NCBI GenBank assembly: GCA_046484625.1
Contig: JAWOIO010000076.1
Coordinates: 1-13,088, forward strand
Source of the DNA: DASUAO01 sp046484625
Lineage (GTDB): Bacteria > Actinomycetota > Acidimicrobiia > IMCC26256 > PALSA-555
Direction: 5' to 3'
Length of the DNA: 13,088 nt
Part shown: one piece after another, positions 7,350 to 13,088 of the stretch
How the letters are laid out: every line of letters begins with the position of its first letter
Numbering within the stretch: the stretch's first letter is position 1
The notes under the pieces: generated by a model
Told to the model about the DNA's origin: nothing
The model's input: the letters and a program-made list of their open reading frames with translations, nothing else
Database searches by the model: none
Translations under genes and position numbers: made by a program

Positions 7350-8983
7350 GCGAACGGCTCCACACCGGGGACTTCGGGACCGGTCGGGTGCGGCCTGGTC
7401 GATTCGGGGTTGACGGGCCACGGCAGGGCCGGGTGCAGACTCGGCACGCCCCCGAGCGCGCGGAGCACCACGACGTAGATGCTCCCGGCGACGAGGGTGG
7501 TCGCAACCAGCGCGCCGAGGGTAGCCATCCGGCCGGCGGGTTCCAGGACGCGGAACAGGAGCCATGCGCAGGTCGCGAGCGGCGCGGCCACCAGTGCCGA
7601 ACGGAGGAGGGACCGGGGCACGATCAGGTGCCCCGTGCGGCGCGTGAGCCCCACCCACAGCACGATCGCGCCGAACGCGTACGCCGCGGTGTGCCCGAAG
7701 CCCAGCACGGCGACCGTCGCCCGACCCGAGGTGACCGCCCCCCCGACGGCCATCACGGTGATGCCGACCCCAGCCGACGCGAGCGCCGTCAGCGCAGGGG
7801 TCCGGCTGTTCCCCAACGCGTAGTAGGCCCGGGCGAACAGAAGGAACGCGCTGTACGTGTACAGGCCGACTGCGAGCGACGCCAGACCCGCAGCCAGCAG
7901 CCCGACGCCGCCGGCGCGAGTTGCCTGGCCGAACGCGGCGACCCGCATGATCGGGACGGCGAGCGCGACGAGAAACGCGGCGACGGGAACGACGAGGACG
8001 GCCATGCCGTCGAGTGCCCAGTGCACCGACGACGCGAAGTGGTCGGGATCGGTCGCCTGGCGGGCGAGGTCCGGGAGGATCGCGGTGTGGATCGGCTGCG
8101 CGAGCACGGCGTACGGCGCGAGGAAGAACACCCACGCAACTTGGTACGCGAGCGTCCCGCCCTCGACGGTGTTCCCGACCACGATGGCCCCGAGCAACAG
8201 CAGGCCGATCATCGAGTGTTGGAAGACCGCCCAGGCCGACAGCCGCAGGACCCGACCGATCGCAGGGTCACGCACCCCGAGGCGAGGCACGAGCCGGAAC
8301 CCGGATCGGCGCAGTGCGATCGTCGGGATCCCGACGAACGCGGCGACCCCGAGGGTCGCGCCCAGCGCGAGGATCAGCTTCTCGCCCAGCGCCAGGTCGA
8401 GACCCGGGTCAGGTCCGGCGACCGCGCGGAACACGCCCATGGCAGTCACGACGACGACCGTGAGCCCGATGGGGGCCATCGCCGTCACCGCGAGGCGTCG
8501 CTTCGCGTAGAGGACCGCGACCGACACCGCACCGACCGCATAGAGCAGCACCTGGGGGACCACGAAGCGGAGCAGGAAGGTGGAGAGCGATTGCTGCGCC
8601 TCCGCGACGGCGGGGTCCGTGACCCCCGCCGTCAGCAGCTTCGCGATCCACGGCGCGGCGAGGATCCCGATCAGCGCGACGGCACCGAGTGCGATGAGCG
8701 CGACCCCGAGGATGCGCCCCGCGAGCCGTTCGGCCCCGGCGACGTCGCCACGGTCCAGGTGCTCGACGAACGTCGGGACCAACACGGCCGAGAGCGCACC
8801 GGCGGCGAGCAGCTCGAACAGGATGTTCCCGACCGCGTTCGATGACTGATAGGTGTTGCCGAGGAACGTGGTGCCCAGCACCGCGGCGATGACGAGGATC
8901 CGGACGAACCCGATGCCTCGTGAGACCGCCGTGGCGACGCCCATGCCCGCCGCCGCTCGTGCGACCGACGCGGGCTCGGTCAT
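7346..8983 (-). CDS. murJ: MurJ/MviN-family lipid II flippase-like protein
   Basis: The product is a 545-residue, roughly 14-helix membrane protein of the MOP superfamily. MurJ moves lipid II across the cytoplasmic membrane for peptidoglycan synthesis. The N-terminus carries the family signature 'SRGIGFVRILVIAAVLGTT' (21-39) with Arg22 and Arg28, which match the essential Arg18 and Arg24 of E. coli MurJ by spacing, followed by 'ELLAAGALSAVLVPTFVE' (57-74). The E. coli Asp39 position is Asn43 here, and the Arg52 position is Phe56. A further block is 'ILPDLARQA' in the second half. There is no C-terminal pseudokinase domain like that of the long mycobacterial MviN; the tail is a short proline-rich segment. 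I chose ATG 8983 because it overlaps the steB stop as ATGA; GTG 8995 would add four residues. The cell may have another murJ near the origin, where Actinobacteria usually keep it. Confidence 0.9.
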   Translation of the reverse strand: MTEPASVARAAAGMGVATAVSRGIGFVRILVIAAVLGTTFLGNTYQSSNAVGNILFELLAAGALSAVLVPTFVEHLDRGDVAGAERLAGRILGVALIALGAVALIGILAAPWIAKLLTAGVTDPAVAEAQQSLSTFLLRFVVPQVLLYAVGAVSVAVLYAKRRLAVTAMAPIGLTVVVVTAMGVFRAVAGPDPGLDLALGEKLILALGATLGVAAFVGIPTIALRRSGFRLVPRLGVRDPAIGRVLRLSAWAVFQHSMIGLLLLGAIVVGNTVEGGTLAYQVAWVFFLAPYAVLAQPIHTAILPDLARQATDPDHFASSVHWALDGMAVLVVPVAAFLVALAVPIMRVAAFGQATRAGGVGLLAAGLASLAVGLYTYSAFLLFARAYYALGNSRTPALTALASAGVGITVMAVGGAVTSGRATVAVLGFGHTAAYAFGAIVLWVGLTRRTGHLIVPRSLLRSALVAAPLATCAWLLFRVLEPAGRMATLGALVATTLVAGSIYVVVLRALGGVPSLHPALPWPVNPESTRPHPTGPEVPGVEPFA

Positions 8984-9915
8984 GGCCCGGACCACACCGG
9001 GAGGAGCCGCTCCGCTCCCCCCGCGACCCCGTAATGACCGACGATGCCGCGACCCAGGTCGCTGAGCGCGAGCACTGTCGCGACCGCGCCTACCTCGGCC
9101 TCGAGGTTGTCGACCGTCGCGACCTGCGTGCTCAGCGAGTCGTTCTCACGCACCGGCGCGAGCACCGCGTCCCGGTCGGCGTCGCCCGACTCGACCAGTC
9201 CGACGACCAGCGCCAGACGTTGTTCCACTGCCGCGGTCGCGAAGCCCTCGACCACTCCGCGCGCCCCGAGCACCGCGCCGCGGGCGACCGCGAGCACCAC
9301 GCTGGTCGCGGCGACGTCATCGACCGCGGGACCGTCCTCGTCGACGCCCTCGAGCGATACGAACCCCGCGTCGACGAGCGCAGCGAGAGGGTCTTCGATC
9401 TCGTCGCCGTTCGTCACGACCGAACCCGTTGCGAGCCGTGCCGCGAGCACCCGCCAGAACGCGTCGCGCAGGTTCGTGGCTCTGGTGTTGGAGGGAACGC
9501 CGAGCAGCGATGCCAACGCGAGCGCGTCCTCTCGTGCCGGGAGAGCGAGCCGGGGCTCGAGCCACACGATCCCCGGAACCTCGGCGCCGGCGGTCCGCGC
9601 GAGCTTGACGGCCCTGTCGACGGCATCGGAGTCGACGTCGCGGATCGCCACGACGACAGCAGGGACGTCGGTCAGCCGGCCAGTGACCGCGAACGGCGCC
9701 ATCTCGTCGATCGCGGCGTTGGCCTGATCGAGCTCGGAGGTCAAGGATTGGTTCTCATCGCGCTGCTCGTTCGCCTTGGCCTCCACGGTGTCGATCCGGT
9801 TCTGGAGGCCCTCGATCGTCGGTTGACCGAGGACGCCGTATCCCATGACGATCCCGACCGCGAGCGCGAGGAACACCGCGACGAGAGAGACGAGGTGGAA
9901 GCGGAAGTTGATCAT
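8980..9915 (-). CDS. steB: SteB/MctB-family protein (DUF3186, 'copper transporter' MctB)
   Basis: The product has 311 residues. A single N-terminal membrane helix (about 8-30) sits in the family signature 'MINFRFHLVSLVAVFLALAVG'-type start. A coiled coil (about 35-72, rich in Glu, Gln and Asn) and an extracytoplasmic alpha/beta domain follow. Its M. tuberculosis homologue Rv1698 (MctB) was described as an outer-membrane channel affecting copper levels. In Corynebacterium glutamicum the SteA-SteB pair was linked to cell separation through the peptidoglycan hydrolase RipA. The single anchor plus coiled coil fits a SteB-like scaffold better than a channel. It begins 10 bases after the steA stop without a good Shine-Dalgarno, so translation coupling is likely, and its stop overlaps the murJ-like start. 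The family assignment is firm; the choice between the two proposed roles is not. Confidence 0.88.
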   Translation of the reverse strand: MINFRFHLVSLVAVFLALAVGIVMGYGVLGQPTIEGLQNRIDTVEAKANEQRDENQSLTSELDQANAAIDEMAPFAVTGRLTDVPAVVVAIRDVDSDAVDRAVKLARTAGAEVPGIVWLEPRLALPAREDALALASLLGVPSNTRATNLRDAFWRVLAARLATGSVVTNGDEIEDPLAALVDAGFVSLEGVDEDGPAVDDVAATSVVLAVARGAVLGARGVVEGFATAAVEQRLALVVGLVESGDADRDAVLAPVRENDSLSTQVATVDNLEAEVGAVATVLALSDLGRGIVGHYGVAGGAERLLPVWSGP

Positions 9916-9925
9916 GAAAGCGGGT

Positions 9926-11098
9926 TCAACCGGTGATCGACAGCCAGAGGTCGCGCAGCGTCAGGCGCAGCCCGTCGAGCAGCGTGCGGATGGGCTCGGA
10001 GACGGCGACGACGACGGCGATGACCACGAGCGCCGAGCCTACGAGGAGCAACCAGTCCCTCCGCCGCACCCGTCCCTCGTAGAGGCGGTTGACACCCTTC
10101 GCGTCGACCAGCATGGGGCCGAGGCGCAGGCGGGTGAGGAAGGTCGACGCCATTCCCTTCCGACCTTTGTCGAGGAACTCGACCATCGTCGCGTGGGTGC
10201 CGACGGCGACGATCAGCGTGGCGCCGGCTTCGTACGCGAGGAGCATCGCGACATCCTCGCTCGTCCCCTCGGCGACGAACTCGCGGTACTCCACACCGAA
10301 GGCGTGCAGCTCCTCGCGTCCCGGGGCCCGCCCGTCGGGGTGGACGTGATGCACGAGGTCGGGTGCGACCTCGAGCGCGCGAGCCGAGACCGAGTCGAAG
10401 TCACCGATGATGACGTCGGGCTTCAACCCGAACTCCAGCAGGGCATCCGCGCCGCCGTCGACGCCGATGAGCACCGGCTCGTACTGACGGACGTATGGGC
10501 GGAGCGCGGCGAGATCGCTCTTGTAGTCGTGGCCGCGCACGACTACGAGCGCGTGTCGTCCCGCGAACTTCGTGTGCAGCTCCGGGAGCACGAGCGGGTC
10601 GAAGGTGATCTTCGCCTCCTCGCGCATGTACTCGAGGGTGTTCTCGGCGAAGCGCTCCAGCTCGGCGCCGATGTTCGCCCGGGCGACCTCCATCGACTGC
10701 TCGACGGCATCCGGCTCGAGTTGGTCGCCGCGTGCGACCACGGCGTCGTCACGCCGGATCTCGCCGCCGACGATGCGGACGGTGTCGCCGTCGCGGATGG
10801 TGTCGAGCACTTCGGGACCCACCCGGTCGATCAACGGGATCCCCGCGCGGAGGATCCTGATCGGCCCGAGGTTCGGGTACCGCCCCGACACCGAGGCGCC
10901 GGCGTTCACCACGGCGGCGACCTCTGCCTCGACGAGCCCGTCGCCCGCGACCCGGTCGATGTCCTCGTGGTCGATGACCGCGATCTCGCCCGCCTCGATC
11001 CGCTTCACGAGGTCCTTGGTGCGCCGATCGACCCGCGCGACCCCGACGATCTCCTCGGTGTCGGCGCTCCCCTTGCGACGGGCGCGCATACGGATCAT
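9926..11098 (-). CDS. steA: SteA-like protein with a thiamine-pyrophosphokinase-like domain
   Basis: The product has 390 residues, close to Rv1697 (about 393). An N-terminal domain (1-170) carries 'GRYPNLGPIRILRAGIPLID' (72-91). The TPK-like domain has 'GVDGGADALLEFGLKPDVIIGDFDS' (212-236; the GDFDS motif is at 232-236), 'TSEDVAML' (279-286), and 'THATMVEFLDKGRKGMASTFLTRLRLG' (301-327). A single C-terminal helix (about 349-366) anchors it, with the bulk cytoplasmic. Despite the TPK fold, the family is not thought to make thiamine diphosphate; SteA works with SteB in cell separation. The TPK domain suggests that it binds a nucleotide or a diphosphate compound, which is inference. ATG 11098 overlaps the recN stop as ATGA, and an in-frame ATG three codons later is the only close alternative. 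It lies directly next to steB, as expected for a functional pair. Confidence 0.92.
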   Translation of the reverse strand: MIRMRARRKGSADTEEIVGVARVDRRTKDLVKRIEAGEIAVIDHEDIDRVAGDGLVEAEVAAVVNAGASVSGRYPNLGPIRILRAGIPLIDRVGPEVLDTIRDGDTVRIVGGEIRRDDAVVARGDQLEPDAVEQSMEVARANIGAELERFAENTLEYMREEAKITFDPLVLPELHTKFAGRHALVVVRGHDYKSDLAALRPYVRQYEPVLIGVDGGADALLEFGLKPDVIIGDFDSVSARALEVAPDLVHHVHPDGRAPGREELHAFGVEYREFVAEGTSEDVAMLLAYEAGATLIVAVGTHATMVEFLDKGRKGMASTFLTRLRLGPMLVDAKGVNRLYEGRVRRRDWLLLVGSALVVIAVVVAVSEPIRTLLDGLRLTLRDLWLSITG

Positions 11099-12690
11099 CG
11101 GGAGGCCCGCTCCAGCAGCTCTTCGGCATGGCGCCGGGCGCGCTCGGAGTCGACGCCGGCGAGCATGCGGGAGAGCTCGGCCAGGCGCGTGCTTCCCTGG
11201 ACTGTCGTCGCCGTCGCCACCGTCCGTCCCGCCTCCTCCCGCTTCTCGACCACCACCTGTGCATCCGCATGCGCGGCAACCTGGGCGAGGTGCGTGACGC
11301 AGAGCACCTGGTGGCGGGCTCCCAGATCGGCGAGCAGCCGACCGACCGCGCTACCGGCCTCGCCGCCGATCCCCGCGTCGACCTCGTCGAAGACCAGCGT
11401 CGGCGGCGCCTCGCTCAGGACCAGCCGCAGCGCGAGCATGGCGCGCGCCAGCTCGCCCCCGGATGCCGCCTTCGAGAGCGGCTTCGGCGCCTCCCCCACG
11501 TTCGCAGCGAGCAGGTAGGTGACGGCGTCGGCCCCGTCCTCGCCGGGCGGGCCCGACCGGACGTCGACGGTGAGGGTCGCCCCGGCCATCGCCAGGTCGG
11601 CGAAGTGCCGGCCCACCGCGTCGGCCAGGCGAGGCGCGGCCTCGGCGCGCGCCCTCGAGAGGGCGGCTGCGCTCTGATCGACCCGGGCCTGAGCGCCCGT
11701 CCGGGTGGCCTCGAGCTCGGCCGCCCGGGCTTCGTACCCGTCGAGCTCGGCGAGACGCCTGCGAGCCTCGGCGGCGAACGCCAGGACCTCGGTAAGCGTC
11801 TCGCCGTACTTCCGGCACAGCTCGCGCAGCAGACGACGCCGGGCCCGCACCGCTTCGACCCGATCGGGGTCCTCCACGATCTGCTCGGCCAGCAGCCGTA
11901 GCTCGCGTTCGAGGTCGGCGACCTCGTCCTGGGCGGCCCGCAGCCGCGCCTCGATCGGTGCCAGCGGTGCTCGACCGGCGAGCGCGGTCACCGCCGTCCC
12001 CAGCCCGTCGAGCGCCGCGCCGTCGAGCGCCGCGAAGGCCGCGGCGATCGAGTCGCGATGCGCGGTCGCGTCGGCCAGGAGCGCCTCCTCGGCCTCGAGG
12101 GTGACGTCCTCCCCGGCATCCTCGATGCCGGCGTCGTCGATCTCGCCGATCTGGAACCGGAGCAGGTCGATCTCCCGGGCGCGCGCACGCGCGTCCCCAC
12201 CGAGCGACGCGAGCTCGAGGTCGAGGTCGGCGACCTCCTCACGTGCGGCCCGCAGCGCAGCGAGGGGCTCGAGCGCGGCCGGGCCCGCGAAGCGGTCGAG
12301 GGCGGATCGCTGCACCGCCGGTGCGAGGAGCGACTGGTGGGCATGCTGCCCGTGGAGGTCCACCAGGCGCGTCCCGACCGTCGCGAGCTCGCCCACCGTC
12401 ACGAGCCGACCATCGAGGTACGCCCGGCTGCGCCCGTCGGTCGGGATCACCCGCGACAGCACGATCTCGCGACCCTCGAGGTCCTCGAACCGACCCTCGA
12501 CCCGAGCCTCGCTCGCGCCGGCCCGCACGAAGCCCGCGTCGGCCCGGCCCCCGAGGAGCAGGTCGACGGCCTCGACGAGCAGCGTCTTGCCCGCGCCGGT
12601 CTCACCGGTGATCGCGGTGAGCCCCGGCCCGAGGAGCACGGTGAGGTCGTCGACGATCCCGAGATCGGTGACGTGCAGCTCGTGCAGCAT
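11095..12690 (-). CDS. recN: DNA repair protein RecN
   Basis: RecN is an SMC-like ATPase that acts early in double-strand break repair. The product has 531 residues (E. coli has 553) and is complete. Motifs in order are Walker A 'GETGAGKT' (29-36), 'LVDLHGQHAHQSLL' (109-122; the RecN-typical Q-rich block), a long coiled-coil middle rich in Ala, Glu, Arg and Leu (about 140-355), the ABC signature 'ASGGELARAMLALRL' (409-423), Walker B 'TLVFDEVDAGIGG' (431-443), and the switch 'LCVTHLAQVAAHAD' (463-476) with His467. ATG 12690 gives the standard 'MLHELHVTDLGIVDDL' beginning. Upstream are AGGGA nine bases before the ATG and a TGA two bases before it, which could be the remnant of a preceding gene (nadK in many Actinobacteria). 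It is the first intact gene of the operon. Confidence 0.97.
   Translation of the reverse strand: MLHELHVTDLGIVDDLTVLLGPGLTAITGETGAGKTLLVEAVDLLLGGRADAGFVRAGASEARVEGRFEDLEGREIVLSRVIPTDGRSRAYLDGRLVTVGELATVGTRLVDLHGQHAHQSLLAPAVQRSALDRFAGPAALEPLAALRAAREEVADLDLELASLGGDARARAREIDLLRFQIGEIDDAGIEDAGEDVTLEAEEALLADATAHRDSIAAAFAALDGAALDGLGTAVTALAGRAPLAPIEARLRAAQDEVADLERELRLLAEQIVEDPDRVEAVRARRRLLRELCRKYGETLTEVLAFAAEARRRLAELDGYEARAAELEATRTGAQARVDQSAAALSRARAEAAPRLADAVGRHFADLAMAGATLTVDVRSGPPGEDGADAVTYLLAANVGEAPKPLSKAASGGELARAMLALRLVLSEAPPTLVFDEVDAGIGGEAGSAVGRLLADLGARHQVLCVTHLAQVAAHADAQVVVEKREEAGRTVATATTVQGSTRLAELSRMLAGVDSERARRHAEELLERASR
12005..12034 (-). repeat. 15-bp perfect tandem duplication inside recN
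   Basis: The 15-mer CCGTCGAGCGCCGCG (plus strand) is present twice in direct succession at 12005-12019 and 12020-12034. On the coding strand it gives a doubled A-L-D-G-A unit at about residues 221-230, in the coiled-coil part of RecN. It is in frame and most likely a tolerated slippage duplication. Confidence 0.7.
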
Positions 12691-12708
12691 GGTCAGCGGT
12701 CCCTGATA
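12691..12708. other. Right block junction (actinobacterial block joined to the AOR fragment)
   Basis: On the minus strand the AOR reading frame keeps to the family pattern through '...ALTIGRRVI' and then ends abruptly as Arg-Asp-Arg-stop (12693-12695), two bases before the recN ATG. AOR proteins continue here for several dozen residues. The composition also changes, from clearly lower GC on the right to very GC-rich recN on the left. The breakpoint lies between about 12691 and 12708. The bases AGGGACCGCTGACC just before recN may belong to recN's own leader. Confidence 0.65.
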
Positions 12709-13088
12709 ACCCGCCGGCCGATAGTCAGTGCCTCGGCGACATCAATGTCCCAGTCCGTGACGCTGTTCACACAATCGAGCACCGTCAACGGCTCGGTCGA
12801 GCAAAACCGGCAGATGCCCAGACAATCCTCAAATTGCCGCCAACCGCCGGTCACCGCGTTCACCGTCGCAACTTGCTCCGGTGAAAAGGGATCCGTCAGC
12901 CTGGGCGCATCCGGCAGCGCCGGGGGTTGGCCAAAGCTCGCCTCAATGGTGCCGGTGTTGGACAGGCACGTATCCAGCAGCTCATACCACCGGGCGCGGT
13001 GGTCATGACCACGCGGGCTCGCCCCTTTCAGCGTGTACACGCCCAGCTCGGGCGCCTCCCCACCGACCCGCGCGGAAGCACGCATCAC
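12693..13088 (-). CDS. Aldehyde:ferredoxin oxidoreductase family protein, internal to C-terminal fragment
   Basis: AOR-family enzymes are tungsten- or molybdenum-bispterin, [4Fe-4S] oxidoreductases that oxidise aldehydes to acids with ferredoxin. The 131 visible residues are open at the right edge, so the N-terminal three quarters lie outside the window. The visible part has 'LKGASPRGHDHRARWYELLD' (20-39), 'CLSNTGTIEASFG' (41-53), 'FSPEQVATVNAVTGGW' (68-83) and 'FEDCLGICRFC' (86-96). The D-x-x-G-x-C within the last (Asp88 to Cys93) corresponds to the pterin-binding Asp and fourth cluster Cys of the archaeal AOR (Asp489, Cys494). A further block is 'CVNSVTDWDIDVAEALTIGRRVI' (106-128). The protein then stops within three residues, short of the usual C-terminus. 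AOR is unusual beside recN, and the composition differs from the central block. Confidence 0.82.
   Translation of the reverse strand: MMRASARVGGEAPELGVYTLKGASPRGHDHRARWYELLDTCLSNTGTIEASFGQPPALPDAPRLTDPFSPEQVATVNAVTGGWRQFEDCLGICRFCSTEPLTVLDCVNSVTDWDIDVAEALTIGRRVIRDR

Noticed and set aside
2810..8135. Long minus- and plus-strand open frames overlapping the GT-C, GT4, AlkP-like and MurJ-like genes (including upstream extensions of the GT4 and AlkP-like frames)
   Set aside because: The extra parts are Arg/Pro/Gly-rich without recognisable motifs and overlap genes with clear family signatures. The real starts are set by the ATGA and GTGA overlaps.
9926..11098. SteA as a genuine thiamine pyrophosphokinase
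   Set aside because: The TPK-like motifs are present, but the N-terminal domain, C-terminal membrane anchor, length and position between recN and steB match the SteA family, which acts in cell separation.
1..13088. CRISPR array, tRNA, rRNA, riboswitch, prophage or transposon
   Set aside because: No spaced direct repeats, no recognisable RNA gene patterns and no integrase or transposase motifs were found on either strand.

Overview
The window is a composite of three blocks that differ in base composition and gene content. The central block (about 1186 to 12700) is very GC-rich and looks like an actinobacterial chromosome, most likely Acidimicrobiia or a relative. That call rests on the gene set recN, steA and steB/mctB close to pyrG, a neighbourhood typical of Actinobacteria (compare Rv1696 to Rv1699 in Mycobacterium). 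The left block (1 to about 1180) has much lower GC and carries two Gram-negative-type genes. The right block (about 12700 to 13088) has intermediate GC and carries the C-terminal part of an aldehyde:ferredoxin oxidoreductase.

Layout, left to right. Left block, both on the minus strand: a YajG-like lipoprotein that runs off the left edge, and an EamA/DMT permease that loses its N-terminus at about 1180. Central block: pyrG (minus) loses its C-terminus at the same point and has an in-frame amber codon at 2200-2202. A GT-C type membrane glycosyltransferase (plus strand, 2570-4117) diverges from pyrG. Then comes a minus-strand operon read from 12690 to 4081: recN, steA, steB/mctB, murJ-like, an 799-residue membrane protein with an alkaline-phosphatase-like outer domain, and a GT4 (MraY/WecA-type) phosphoglycosyltransferase. 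Four of its five junctions are four-base ATGA or GTGA stop/start overlaps and the fifth is a 10-base gap. Right block: the AOR fragment, read in the same direction as recN.

The operon has an envelope theme. SteA/SteB are cell-separation proteins. MurJ flips lipid-linked peptidoglycan precursors. A GT4 enzyme would load a sugar-phosphate onto polyprenyl phosphate, and a GT-C enzyme would use polyprenyl-linked sugars outside the membrane. The AlkP-like membrane protein is the least understood member. Several family-critical residues are altered in the MurJ-like, AlkP-like and GT4 proteins, so the substrate may not be standard lipid II. That is inference.

Both block boundaries cut through genes, and both neighbours of the left boundary are truncated at the same place. 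The simplest reading is a chimeric metagenomic assembly or clone rather than natural transfer. No rRNA, tRNA, CRISPR array, insertion sequence or phage gene was seen, and no intergenic stretch exceeds about 100 bases.
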